Assembly (NCBI GenBank): GCA_003991915.1
Contig: RQTK01000338.1
Span: 202,013 to 266,012, forward strand
DNA length: 64,000 bases
Direction: 5' to 3'
DNA from: Elysia chlorotica
Taxonomy: Eukaryota > Mollusca > Gastropoda > Plakobranchidae
In this document: positions 45,701 to 54,194 of the stretch, piece after piece
Layout of the letters: the number at the start of each line of letters is the position of its first letter
How positions within the stretch are numbered: the stretch's first letter is position 1
Translations under genes and position numbers: made by a program
The notes under the pieces: model-generated
Seen by the model: only the letters and a program-made list of their open reading frames with translations
The model's database searches: none
What the model was told of the DNA's origin: nothing

Positions 45701-46362
45701 ATAAATAATTAAATCAGCAAATTTTGATGTTGGGAAATAATTTTAAATGCTGTATAAAGGGAAGAAAAATTATGAAAGAAAGTTGCTCCCCCCAAAAAAG
45801 TTGTACTATGATGTTTTCTCCAGTTTGTTCGGTTTCTGAAGATGAAATTGATTCGTCAAGAGAGTTGAAATCTTAATTTAACAGAAATAAGAAAAAGTTC
45901 TGTGCTACCCCTGTGTTTTGCTTTTGCTTCTATGTGTACATATTTGCCATGCACATTTCTTTTCTTGAGTTACCAAATTATCTTCAAGACTGGTTGTACT
46001 TCAAAGGCTTTATTTTTTTTTAAATTATGTGCACGCTTACATGTATAACTTAAATCTTGCCCCAAGAGCATGTTCAATTTATTTTTCAACTGTTTTCATG
46101 TCACAGTCCTGACGAGCTGGAAAAGTTCAAGCAGGAGATGAGCAAGCGCCAGGCCATCGAAGAGAGCGAGGAACCCTCGTCTCCTCAGGCCGATGATTCC
46201 CCAAAGTCAGACATGGCCAACAAGAAGGCAATAGAGCCTGCAGCAGGAGGGGACAGTCCAAGTAAAGAATCAGACGTTTCTGTTGAGCTGAATGGCGCAA
46301 AGACGTCCGCAACCAAAAAGATTGGAGATTCTGTCATGGTGGAAGGGATTGCACTGGCGTAG
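14847..46362 (+). CDS. CLUH: CLUH, clustered mitochondria protein homolog
   Basis: CLUH binds mRNAs of nuclear-encoded mitochondrial proteins in the cytosol and is needed for normal mitochondrial distribution and metabolism (family knowledge). I could join 37 exons with GT-AG sites, and every phase matches. The coding length is 4122 nt, or 1373 aa plus stop (human about 1309). Order of parts: acidic N-terminus, ubiquitin-like CLU N domain (about 60-170), Clu domain (about 345-600) with [14 protein letters not shown] and [14 protein letters not shown], a charged linker, an eIF3-p135-like region with [11 protein letters not shown], a Lys-rich exon, and C-terminal TPRs from about 1015. The start is the first in-frame ATG of an exon whose phase fits exon 2. 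Exon 12 exists in two copies (see separate entries); only one can be used. Intron 23 is nearly 7 kb and full of repeats. Confidence 0.95.
16462..16620 (+). mobile_element. SINE remnant in CLUH intron 2
   Basis: It contains the family body gtgacctgctgacacaagcc, the ctctgcactgcctct block, aaattgttagacattaatgg and a tail ending in caccaacaaacaatcaatcc. Two small internal parts are missing relative to other copies. Confidence 0.5.
17886..24101 (+). CDS. CLUH: CLUH exons 6-11 (Clu domain start)
   Basis: Exons are 17886-17955, 18278-18362, 18675-18753, 19395-19545, 20057-20229 and 24010-24101. They encode [36 protein letters not shown], the Clu-domain segment [16 protein letters not shown], then [20 protein letters not shown] and [20 protein letters not shown]. 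Intron 9 carries a box C/D snoRNA candidate. Intron 10 is almost 3.8 kb and holds a direct-repeat-flanked insertion and a 25-bp gap. Confidence 0.92.
18838..18985 (+). mobile_element. SINE body fragment in CLUH intron 8
   Basis: It carries the conserved ctctgtattgcagcacataa, then cattagtctgtaggtatgtc and ataatatagtctataaagtt, the same order as the other SINE copies. A reverse tRNA-like stretch follows at about 18958-19015. Confidence 0.5.
19060..19300 (+). mobile_element. tRNA-headed SINE in CLUH intron 8
   Basis: It has a degraded head (gtggtagccctggggtagaac), the body with ggatgggtcagtgtcagtct, then ccccgccctgtctctgtgtg, cagacgtcagtctatgggcc, and the tail gttggacgtttaaccaactc. This is one of the more complete copies in the window. 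Confidence 0.6.
19606..19678 (+). ncRNA. Box C/D snoRNA candidate, CLUH intron 9 (copy A)
   Basis: Box C GTGATGA is at 19612-19618 and box D CTGA at 19670-19673. The terminal stem is ACATC/GATGT, different from CACC/GGTG in the other copies but still fully paired. The blocks AGAGCC and AATGATAGGA are kept, the latter directly before box D, while much of the rest has diverged. The flanks are unrelated to the other copies. Confidence 0.72.
20328..23571. mobile_element. Direct-repeat-flanked insertion in CLUH intron 10, possible LTR-type fossil
   Basis: A direct repeat of roughly 0.7 kb occurs at about 20328-21003 and again at about 22788-23571, where it runs into an assembly gap. The two copies look about 88-90% identical and enclose about 1.8 kb of unique sequence. 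Shared blocks include cagctagatctagaagttct, tagtttggttcttcttagca and gggcaaagccattgacttca. The layout fits a small non-autonomous LTR-type element, but no gag, protease or polymerase similarity is seen and the ends are not defined. A tandem segmental duplication is equally possible. The divergence suggests it is old and inactive. Confidence 0.4.
23572..23596. other. Assembly gap (25 N)
   Basis: This short gap interrupts the second direct-repeat copy in CLUH intron 10. Confidence 0.99.
24606..24708 (+). CDS. CLUH: CLUH exon 12, copy a
   Basis: This 103-nt exon completes codon AA|G and encodes [20 protein letters not shown] and onward to HAAP, ending in phase 0. The acceptor (cttcag) and donor (gtgagt) are intact. 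An almost identical second copy lies at 25742-25844. Using both in one transcript would shift the frame and reach a stop inside copy b, so the copies would have to be used alternatively. Confidence 0.85.
25095..25275 (+). repeat. Interspersed repeat, copy 2 (unknown family)
   Basis: This is the second copy of the repeat also found at 595-790. It lies in the spacer between the two CLUH exon 12 copies. Blocks such as catatatcttttgaaccact and gatagaataaaaactgttg line up with copy 1 in order. Confidence 0.5.
25742..25844 (+). CDS. CLUH: CLUH exon 12, copy b
   Basis: This second copy of exon 12 differs from copy a by one base (GTC to GTT, both Val) and has the same splice sites. It belongs to a tandem duplication of about 0.53 kb. 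The protein made with either copy is identical. Confidence 0.8.
26157..28418 (+). CDS. CLUH: CLUH exons 13-19 (Clu domain end)
   Basis: Exons are 26157-26277, 26581-26672, 27121-27161, 27439-27493, 27691-27769, 27977-28082 and 28340-28418. They encode [39 protein letters not shown], a [18 protein letters not shown] block, [20 protein letters not shown] and [20 protein letters not shown]. These are hallmark CLUH segments. Exon 15 is only 41 nt. Confidence 0.92.
28769..28920 (+). mobile_element. SINE copy in CLUH intron 19
   Basis: Body and tail are clear: taacatgaccggctgagaca, ctgcactgtctctatggcag, tgtctgacatgagtcttatg, atatagcctatatggtgctg and the tail gttggacattaagcaaccaa. The tRNA-like head is missing. 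The copy ends 68 bp before exon 20. Confidence 0.6.
28989..30831 (+). CDS. CLUH: CLUH exons 20-23 (charged linker and onward)
   Basis: Exons are 28989-29124, 30145-30210, 30452-30513 and 30754-30831. Exon 20 encodes a Glu/Lys-rich linker ([20 protein letters not shown]). Exons 22-23 encode the conserved [20 protein letters not shown] and a short helical segment ending in IVASQIPLM. The exon 21 donor is gttcgt, a weak match, but the phase fits exon 22. Confidence 0.9.
29742..29776 (+). repeat. C-run and (CA)n tract
   Basis: A short run of C followed by CA repeats in CLUH intron 20. Confidence 0.9.
30905..31015 (+). mobile_element. tRNA-like SINE head in CLUH intron 23
   Basis: A box A-like region (aagctctaaacttaagacac) and a box B-like ctgggtccaaacttg are separated by a short stretch with cggactaaggg. 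It looks like a tRNA-derived SINE head without its body. Confidence 0.35.
31617..31689 (+). ncRNA. Box C/D snoRNA candidate, intron 23 (copy B)
   Basis: Box C ATGATGA is at 31623-31629, box D CTGA at 31681-31684, and the terminal stem is ACACC/GGTGT. AGAGCC and AATGATAGGA are both present, with 62 nt from box C to box D. It is the first copy of the intron 23 array. Confidence 0.65.
32587..32658 (+). ncRNA. Box C/D snoRNA candidate, intron 23 (copy C)
   Basis: Box C is at 32592-32598, box D at 32650-32653, and the terminal stem is CACC/GGTG. The first block reads TGAGCC instead of AGAGCC. AATGATAGGA is intact. It is embedded in an array unit of about 0.9 kb. Confidence 0.6.
33469..33540 (+). 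ncRNA. Box C/D snoRNA candidate, intron 23 (copy D)
   Basis: Box C is at 33474-33480, box D at 33532-33535, and the stem is CACC/GGTG. Both conserved blocks are intact. It is embedded in an array unit that is cut by the assembly gap at 33622. Confidence 0.6.
33622..33759. other. Assembly gap (138 N)
   Basis: The gap lies inside the intron 23 array, where near-identical units make assembly difficult. Confidence 0.99.
34029..34064 (+). pseudogene. Truncated snoRNA copy (copy E, 5' half only)
   Basis: Only the stem, box C and the block up to CCAAATGTCATA remain. The sequence then switches to another part of the array unit, so box D is missing. Confidence 0.6.
34804..34876 (+). ncRNA. Box C/D snoRNA candidate, intron 23 (copy F)
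   Basis: Box C is at 34810-34816, box D at 34868-34871, and the stem is CACC/GGTG. The first block is TGAGCC, as in copy C, so C and F are sister copies. AATGATAGGA is intact. Confidence 0.6.
36036..36114 (+). pseudogene. Degenerate snoRNA copy (copy G)
   Basis: Box C reads ATGATAA, the box C to box D distance is 66 nt instead of 61-62, and the 3' stem side is GAAGTG, which pairs poorly. The AATGATAGGA block remains. It is probably a decaying copy. Confidence 0.55.
36344..36421 (+). ncRNA. Box C/D snoRNA candidate, intron 23 (copy H)
   Basis: Box C GTGATGA is at 36352-36358 and box D at 36410-36413. The stem is CACC/GGTG, with a possible extension of GTC and GAC around a bulge. Both conserved blocks are intact. 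Flanking sequence is unlike the array units, so this copy is independent of them. Confidence 0.68.
36757..36829 (+). ncRNA. Box C/D snoRNA candidate, intron 23 (copy I)
   Basis: Box C is at 36763-36769 and box D at 36821-36824. The stem is ACC/GGT followed by a mismatch, so it is weaker than in other copies. AGAGCC and AATGATAGGA are intact. The middle part between them has changed. Confidence 0.58.
37196..37275 (+). ncRNA. Box C/D snoRNA candidate, intron 23 (copy J)
   Basis: This is the best-formed copy. A perfect 9-bp terminal stem TTCCGCACC/GGTGCGGAA encloses box C GTGATGA (37206-37212) and box D CTGA (37263-37266). AGAGCC and AATGATAGGA are intact, while the middle differs from other copies. 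The flanks are unrelated to the array units. It lies 523 nt upstream of exon 24. Confidence 0.78.
37578..37740 (+). mobile_element. SINE copy in CLUH intron 23
   Basis: It contains attatgtgactggctgagac, ctgcactgtctatgtatgcc, caaacgttagtcttgggttc, and acagtctatatagtgctggc followed by a variant tail. The copy ends about 60 bp before exon 24. Confidence 0.6.
37798..41162 (+). CDS. CLUH: CLUH exons 24-29 (eIF3-p135-like region)
   Basis: Exons are 37798-37868, 38387-38459, 38735-38896, 40004-40064, 40410-40500 and 40976-41162. They encode [20 protein letters not shown], then [19 protein letters not shown], a very basic 20-residue exon ([12 protein letters not shown]) that could act as a nuclear signal or RNA-contact patch, and [20 protein letters not shown]. 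Confidence 0.92.
37951..38032 (+). ncRNA. Box C/D snoRNA candidate, CLUH intron 24 (copy K)
   Basis: Box C GTGATGA is at 37962-37968 and box D CTGA at 38020-38023. The terminal stem CCAACACACC/GGTGTTTGG pairs over 9 bp with one bulged C. AGAGCC and AATGATAGGA are intact. It is the only copy in this intron and has its own flanks. Confidence 0.75.
38990..39960 (+). repeat. Local duplications and CT-rich tracts in CLUH intron 26
   Basis: A block starting agcagtcaccattttatcaa occurs at about 39067 and again at 39775, with a third diverged copy near 39533. A second block with atggcaaggaccagttctgt occurs at about 39668 and 39880. CT-rich stretches flank the first copy (38930-39185). Confidence 0.75.
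41515..46362 (+). CDS. CLUH: CLUH exons 30-37 (TPR region and C-terminal tail)
   Basis: Exons are 41515-41706, 42249-42329, 43013-43138, 43629-43714, 44376-44505, 44945-45079, 45541-45614 and 46107-46362. Tetratricopeptide repeats run through [57 protein letters not shown] and [20 protein letters not shown]. The last exon encodes a low-complexity Ser/Lys/Glu tail ending in VEGIALA and a TAG stop at 46360-46362. Confidence 0.93.
41750..41965 (+). mobile_element. tRNA-headed SINE in CLUH intron 30
   Basis: It has the best head in the window: aaatggctcaagtggtagag (box A), then cctgcgattggtcc (box B). The body follows with ggatctgtgttagtataatg, cacactgtcttgtgtgtggc and a degraded tail. It starts about 45 bp after the exon 30 donor. 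Confidence 0.6.
42676..42743 (+). repeat. (CT)n microsatellite
   Basis: A CT dinucleotide tract with a few interruptions in CLUH intron 31. Confidence 0.93.
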
Positions 46363-48600
46363 ATCATTCTAGCAAAAATTTAATATTTGCAATTTTATTT
46401 ATGCTATCCATGATTATTTCAGAGAACTTTGGAAAGTACCAAACAGATTGTGTTAACTTGACTTGGTAAACAAATTCTTTTCAAGTCTTGATGTATAGAG
46501 GGTTCTGAATGAAGAAATAGAATAATGAGTCTGAGCTTGCTGGGATAGGTTTCTAAAATGTGTGAAGCACTTTTTCTTGCTGGACAAATGAAGGGTCACA
46601 ATGTACGAAAAGGTTGTAATACAGATGGTGTATGTTGACGCTTTTCAGATATTAACTTTAGTATTTGGCTCGACACAGGGTGTGGCTCAAGGTCGTTGCC
46701 ATAGCAAAGGCTCGCCACGGGCTGTGGCGCACACGTAAACCATAATCAAACCCCAGCCACCATTTTTTTAATCAAACTTTGTTTATTTTGCGGAAGAAGT
46801 CAAGAGGAGAGTTTTCAGTTTCCGTTACACCAAATTTGATGGCTTTTTACACCTCCGTAAAGGCTTTGTTTTGGGCTCTGTTTCTACGAGATAGTGAAGG
46901 GATACAAGAATGAATTCTATGTATTTAATTGTTTGCTTAAGTGGCTGGACGAGTGTCTGAACAAACTTAGATTTCTAGATGTGCACAGTAGATATTTTGG
47001 TATTATTTTGGTATTAGTTCTAACTAGCCACAAGTTTGTTTTTTGTTGTTGTTCTTTTCGTACCTACCTTGAGAATTTTAACAACCAGTTTTGAATGTGC
47101 TTTTGGTCACAAATTACAGCTAGATGTGGAGATAGAACTGGACTTGTCTTTCTGCGTGTTGTAGATATGATGCTTATTCCTCCCTTATGCATCAGGTGTT
47201 GGCTGCCTTGGCAGGGAGATAATGTGCCTTCTACTGCATAGTTCTATTATTTTACAGTTTTATTGCCATGGCAGTGAGAAAAATAGTGTGGATTTTGGCT
47301 GGTGATCAATTTAAACCTGCTGAAAGTTGAATTAGAGTTTGGGAGCTTTGGTGACATTAAATCAAAGCTTTAAGAATATTTTATATAAATGCTCTTTATG
47401 GGATTCTAATCATTCATAGAGAATTCTAAAATATTGGTTTTGCATTACCTACTATCTTAAAAAAAAATATTGACTGTATAAATTATTTTTAAAAATATAT
47501 TGAGGGCAAGGAAAAGGAAATCTGTAGTAAATTTTCACGATTGTTTTTTTGCACTCATTTAAGTTACATATTACAACAATTGAGATGAAATTTGTTGGTG
47601 GTGACCCAATTGGTTAAAAAAAGAATTTTTCAATGAGGAAAAATTTTGTGGAGCACTGAAACTTGTAGATCTTTGAATGAAGTAATATTAAAATAAAAAA
47701 GGCAAATCGAATTTACTCTTAGTGAGATTTCGTATCTTTAGCCTTCCCGCAGAAAGCAAGCTCTTCTTAACAGAATTGATGAGTGTAATTTGAGAAGAAT
47801 GTTAAATTTTTTAATTTGAGAAAATTGATAGGATTTACGCCATTCTCAAAGGCGCTTTAATTCTGAGATTTCTACTCTATCTAGTTATGGGTAAGGGTGA
47901 AACCAATATACACAGTGTTGGAAAAAAGTGTGGTAACCACTCCACGGTTTGACAGATCCATTGCAGTATTGTACAGCGACATCATTTTTACTTTTCCCTA
48001 TTACATGTGTACAAAACAGATCTTCGGTAGAGGCTCTGCCCTTGTTGATCTATCATCGTTTATAAAGAATTTTGCTTTTTGTAGTTGCATGACGGACAAT
48101 GGAATTGAAAAAAATTGACGTATCATATAAAAGAAAAAATCCTCCTTGTTTTGTTATTTAAAAAAAAATTGCATGACTGTCTTGGCTAAATGATGTATGA
48201 ACAGAGCTCTAGATGGATAGAGTCCCTCCCGTTTCTTTCTCTTCTTTCACACATTTTTTGTGCCATGTCATCAGTACAATGATGCATTATGTTTTATGCA
48301 ACACATCTTCATTTGTTGGTAACACGCGCCTATAAATATTTTTTAAAAGATGGTTGGTGATTCCACCACAAGCCAGCTTTTGTTATCGTATCATGATTAC
48401 TCATTCTGTTACAAATCATTGAAGTAATTCTTTGTGTATAAAGATCAGTATTTCACCATTTGGGTGTTGCTTTACCAATCTCTTCGCTCACAACTATTAT
48501 TATGATTCTACCACTAGTGTGTACCACTGACTTAGTGTAAAACCATACTCAGAATGTAATTATTTATGTAATCAATAAAAAATAAAATGTTTAATGAAAA
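46363..48600 (+). other. Probable CLUH 3' UTR
   Basis: No open frame of interest follows the stop. Two overlapping AATAAA signals lie at 48574-48579 and 48581-48586, giving a 3' UTR of about 2.2 kb. A further AATAAA at 49591-49596 could define a longer form. The exact end needs transcript data. Confidence 0.45.
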
Positions 48601-48723
48601 AAAATTGTAACAAATATTGTGGCGGATGATAAAGCCAATACCAGAAGGCAACGCCTGATGTATTTAATCATTGCCCTTCCACCCAAAGATTATCTTAATT
48701 CATATCCAGAATGCAATTAAACA

Positions 48724-48755
<32 letters not shown>

Positions 48756-51700
48756 CAACCAATATTTTTTGTAAAAATATGTTTCTGATCATAAAACTTG
48801 CAGGAGATGTCAGATATACTCCAGTTTGTTTTATAAGTTTGTTATGTGTGCCAGCTTGTACACTGATCTTTATCAAGCATGTTTGGAGGGAGTATAAGTA
48901 ACTAAAACTGGGATGTTCTGATTCTCACTCCAAATTACACTGCATGTGTAGCTAGAGGTTATGTTGCTTGGATTTTAATTTTCCACATCCATTTCTTTTA
49001 TTTTTTTTTGTCTATAGATTTGATTTCTACACCAGGTGTAATTCTAATGAATGGCGTGCACATAGATTTAAGTTCCACTGGGGAGAAAAAAAAGGCATCT
49101 TTGAATTTGCTTAATCTCAATTTTAAGTAAAGTTAGGTGTTAAAAACCTATGTTAGGAAACTACTGTATAAATCTTTTCTTTAGCTTACCAATGTCAGTT
49201 TTAAAATTCTATTATTTTGCATTTATAATTTATATTTATCCTGCATGTGGTTTGCTGTGGAGCTGTATCTTTTTTTCTTTTGTATATTGTTTTCTCTCTC
49301 AGTTGTGCGGCCAACTCGTCACTTTCATGAGATCTCTGTGCCGTAGTTAGATCATTCCTGCCTGTACAGTGGCATGTTTTTTTATCATTTAGTTGAGCTT
49401 TATGCAGATGGCTTTCTTTCTTAATTTGTTTTAAATCTTTTTTTTTAAACAAAGTCTGTGTTTTATGTTTTTTTTTAATCATTTTATTTCATATGAATTG
49501 TGATGCCCAGGGTGATTATGCCATCAGCCATACATATGTTGTGATATAGCCTTTATTAGTTTCCCATAGAGGTGTGTTTTATGTACATAAAATAAAGACT
49601 CATTTTTTCTTTTCGTTTCTTGCCAGTAGTGTTTTAAGACTTTTTTAACATGGGAGACTGAGATGAAAGAAAGAAAAAAAGATTTCTAAGAAAGCTTTTT
49701 AAAGAAAATTTTACAATATAATGATTAAGCCTAATAGAAGCCTATGGTTAATTTTACCAATTGTTTAGGCAGCCCAAATTAAAAATGTTGTAACCGAAAA
49801 AAGCCCATTGAAAAACTTACTTGATTTTTCATACAAATTAAACTCAAATTTTGATTTCTGCCATCATTGCACTTGGCAGTAGAATGGTGAAAAACTCTTT
49901 GAATTATAATTCTTATTGTACTGTAGGTGTAAGAGATCAGCTTTTATTCCAATTGGAAAATAGAAAGCAGTTCAGCTTTTTATCTGGAAGAGTTGGGTTT
50001 GAATCCTTGTTATTCAATGTCTGCGTAAGGTGACTTTCGCAAAGGAGGAGGCCCTGGTATTGTTGCTTGTGTGGCAGCATATCAGATGTTAGTCTTTGAA
50101 TGCGTCCTTTAGACTAGTTATTATTGTTGCTGAAGGACCTAGCAAAAATTCATATAACCAATGTACTGTGTGCTTTCTTGGGTAATGATCAGAGATGATG
50201 TGGTTAAGGTCTCGAAATAATTTTAATGACCATACTCAGTATGTGCACCACACCAAGAACATGTAGGTTTTCTAGTGTCAATTGTTTGAATTTGTCTACA
50301 TGCTATCTAGTTCATGTTTGGCCAGCTAATGTAACTTGCGTGTTGAAATAATGTACAAATGGTATTGAGGCATACCGTTTAAAAGGCAAATTAATACTAC
50401 AAAGTCTTCCCAATTCCAAAAACTTACATCATATTGATTTTTCTCTTTACGTTAAAAAATATAAATGGAATCTTCAAGTGTATGCAGCAAGCATGAGAGG
50501 TTTGCTAAGAAACTAATTGTAAATGTTTTCTTGTTGTGTGATAGCTGATAATTAACAATACAATCCTATGTGGCTTGTACTTGCATAAATGAATTAGAGT
50601 TAGAAGTTGAGATATGTTGATTTATAAGATGTGGATAACACCTCTCAAACTCATTTTCAAACAATTTTTGTTTAAAATAACCATCAGGAAAAATTCATCA
50701 ATTAATGCTTATGTTGTATGTCAGAAATGCAAACCTTCACCCTTTTTTTAATTTGTTGAGGGACCATTATCTTGTGTTTTATGGAGATGACAAGTCAGTG
50801 AATATTTTAGTGGAGAGGGAACTACAGCTGGTGTGAATTTGATAATTCCTATAAAGGATATGAATTCTCTAATATAATTGCCCTTACCCTTTAACAATAT
50901 CAACCAGATTTTATCAGGTTTTTCAATTAATTGAAGTGTTTAATTTTTGAAATAACTTTTTGTACCAATAATTTACATAATTATGTTTGTATCTATACAT
51001 AGAGAAGTGAGTTTAGCAGTATATGTTGTTACAATAACAAGTACTATGTTGGCGTTGGTGGGTTGCTTTTGTTTGTTTTGTCATGTCACATGGTAATTTG
51101 ATGTATTTTATTGTCCCCTATTTTTAATTCCAGATTTTTTTATTCAATCCTAATGTTCTTGAAGATATTTTTCAGAGGAAAATAAGATAGTCAATTAATG
51201 ATATTTGAATTTTTTTTTTAAGTGGGCTTGTCACTTTATATATACCGTAGGATTGTTGTGTTTATGTGCACGTTTTGCAGAAAAACTTTTAGCTCCTCAC
51301 ATTCAATTTCATTCATTTTTTCATATAATTTTACTGAAGTAATGCAATGTAGACCTGTAGTAGTAGTTGTAATGAAATAAGACAAAACTGTCCATTTCAA
51401 TGTTTTGGACAATGTCGATGATGTCTCGTAGATTGTTGTGCAGCAAAATAGATTGTTACTTAGTTTGCTTACACTCCACCAAATGTATTTTGAAATTTCT
51501 GTATTGAAATTCATACCAAAAGCTTTATCTTTTTCTCTTTACCAGTGCATTACTTTTGATCTCTTTGGTTGTTTACAATACAAATTCATGTAAGTCGCTC
51601 TTTTCTTCAGGTTTTTTGTCAAAGAAAAGATTCATGATGTGTAACAATTATCATAGAAAATGTTCTACATTCAAAAAGGTAACATGTACATCTTATTATT

Positions 51701-53364
51701 ATTGACTAATTTCTTTTACTTCTGTTTTTTTTTTTTTTCATCAAGACTGTATATTCATTTTATAAGTTCTGCCTGAGGAGGTGCATCATCGCATTTAAGT
51801 TTTTCAAAATTTCTTGAAAGGGCAATTATTTTCACCTCTGCTTTCCATTTGAGAGTTGCATTATAAATATGCCTAAGTTATCTTGACTGAAGCATTGATA
51901 TTTTATATCATCATGCCTGTAGGATTTTTAAAAAGCGGATGAGTGCGTGGCTAGCCAGACAGGATTTTCTGCTTGCTCAATTCATTTTACCTCAGGTTAC
52001 ATTCATAATTTATTTAAGTTAATGTTTGTCTACTGCGAAATACATCTGTTTATATGATGCCCAAAAAGATAAATTATTTGCTAGCATTCAAGTTGAGTAA
52101 AATTTAGTCAGCAAAAAAAAAAAAAAATGCTTTTATGCAAATAGAAATTACATGGAAACCATTGAATCTTGTTTCTTTTTTTCTTTTTTTTTTATACATG
52201 TAATTGGATTTTATCAAAATTGTGTTATGTGAAGTGATGTATATTTATTTAGAAATTGCCAAAGGAAGACCCTTTTTTAAACTGCTTTGCTCGCCCTTCT
52301 ACATGTAGCTAGTTTCTGCATCTGTGTGATTTTCCTCCTGTGTTTATTTTTTCTTCAGATTTTTCAAAATTGGTTTTGTATTTTCAACTTTTGTAGCATT
52401 ACATTGGGATTTGTCACTTAATGTTTATCGACTTTCATCTATGTGTTTTTGGGGCGTGACTTGTAAGCATGATAGTGCATGCTAGCAACATTTACCATTA
52501 TTATTATTGATGATAATTGAAGTCTTACTGCTGCTCTTGGGAGAAAAAGAACAGAAAAGTGAGCTAGCTGTAGCAGCGTATTATTTGTGATTAAAGATTT
52601 TCAAAAATTCAATTAATTTTATCCTGTGTTACTGTTATTGTTTGTGTAAATGTTTCTTGTAGCTTTGGTGTTCAAGATTAGTTGTTAAAAATAGAATTAT
52701 TGTGAAGATTAAGTATAAATTATTTTCCTCAAATAACTTTTAAAGACTATAAAGGAATAAATATAGTGAGTTTTTTTTCCAAACTTAAGAACAAAATTGT
52801 CCTGAGATGTTTATTGATAAAATGGCTTAAATTCTTGAAAAGTTGATCACAAAATTTGTAGCTGAGAACAGAGAAAGCTGAAAAACCAAAGCTTGGCAAT
52901 ATCACAAATTTTTACTTTAGAAAAAGTTTTAAAAGAAACAAGCATATATACCATTGCACTTAAAATTTAATACATTCAAAATCAGAAGCTGCTGTCTAAA
53001 CTGAAGAGCTAAATAGTACAACCAACGGTGTTGAAAATTAAAAAAATTGATATACCATTGTAACATAGGGAATGAGATTTCACCAAAAGTTATTCCACTT
53101 TGTTCAAATTAAGTCATGTTCAACAAGCAGAAGTGTCAATAGTCTCATTTAGTAGTCAACATTTAACTACCTGCACGCTTTATGTTCTCTATTAGTCTTA
53201 GACAAGTATCACAGTTCAGTGATTACATGTATTTAGACCACCTTAGAGAGTCAGACATTGCTTGGTAGGCTAACTAACACCTAAAGTAGTAGAGCTTGTG
53301 TCTTCCAAAAGTTGCATAAACGTGGAAACACAGTGCCGAGTGGATGTTGCACCATCTCGCCCAA
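48601..53364. other. AT-rich intergenic region between convergent CLUH and METTL16
   Basis: I see no exon with conserved coding in about 4.8 kb. It contains a poly-A tract near 48723-48757, a SINE fragment near 50000 and many T-runs. Confidence 0.6.
49985..50130 (+). mobile_element. SINE fragment 3' of CLUH
   Basis: A degraded head (gttgggtttgaatccttg), a body with gtgtggcagcatatcagatg, and ttagtctttgaatgcgtcct match the SINE family in order. Confidence 0.45.
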
Positions 53365-53387
53365 GCTTCCCTTTTTGGGAGCGAGAA

Positions 53388-53393
53388 TTTATT
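53388..53393 (-). terminator. Polyadenylation signal candidate for METTL16
   Basis: The minus strand reads AATAAA here, 0.8 kb past the stop codon. A closer AATAAA lies at 54076-54081, 114 bp past the stop, so alternative 3' ends are possible. Confidence 0.4.
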
Positions 53394-53459
53394 TCATATG
53401 AAAAGTGTTACAGTAAACAGAGTAGAGGCCTAAAAACAGGCCGCCTCTTTTCTCACCTC

Positions 53460-54000
53460 GCAGCATGGTGCTAGATCTAAGCGCTGCGCCTTGGAAGAAA
53501 AGTTTTGATATTGAGATTACATCAAACAATGGGCATAGTTCTGGAACAAGACTATAAAACCAACTATTCGCATTATAGTACAACGTTTCCGTAACATCAA
53601 CATGGTATTTCCAAGTATTGCTTTGGAAGAAAAGTTTTAATATTGAGATTACATCAAACAATGGGCATAGTTCTGGAACAAGACTATAAATCCAAATATT
53701 CGCATTGGAGCAAATAAAAAGCTGCAACATTTTAGCCACCAGTAAAACAATAAGGTAGCAAAAACAAGGTATGTCCAACTCTTTGCTTGAAAGAAAACAA
53801 AATTTAAACACTTACAGTAAAACATTAGTGCTGTTGCAACAACATAGTACTTCCAACTCTTTTTGTTGGAAATTACAAATCTGCAATATTTACTAACAGT
53901 CAAAGACTAACACACCATTTAAGATCCATGTAAAAGTACCAACTACTTTTTGTTGCAAGAAACAAGTAAAACAATACAGTTCCAATAACTCAATAAAATG
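53460..54000 (-). repeat. Imperfect tandem array in the METTL16 3' flank
   Basis: The clearest pair has a 130-bp period: 53490-53575 and 53620-53708 share tgagattacatcaaacaatg and ggaacaagactataaa almost perfectly. Weaker units continue rightwards with the recurring block tacttccaactctttttgtt in several variants. The array gives rise to a 140-aa minus frame (53389-53811) with repeated segments that is probably not coding. Confidence 0.75.
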
Positions 54001-54194
54001 ATGAATGGGAGAAAACAAGTCTAAGTATAACAGTAAAATAATGATGTTCCTTCCACGAAAAGATTTGGTAAAAAGTTTATTCATTCATATTCTAGAGAAG
54101 TACTTTCGGAGAAAAAACAAAAACGAACAATAATTAGTTCTATTAATACTTTGACTACTGCAGTATACATTTTTCATGAAAATTCTAGGTGCGA

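Noticed and set aside
53389-53811. 140-aa minus-strand frame with internal repeats
   Set aside because: It lies in the METTL16 3' flank, its repetition mirrors the DNA tandem array, and it has no recognisable family.
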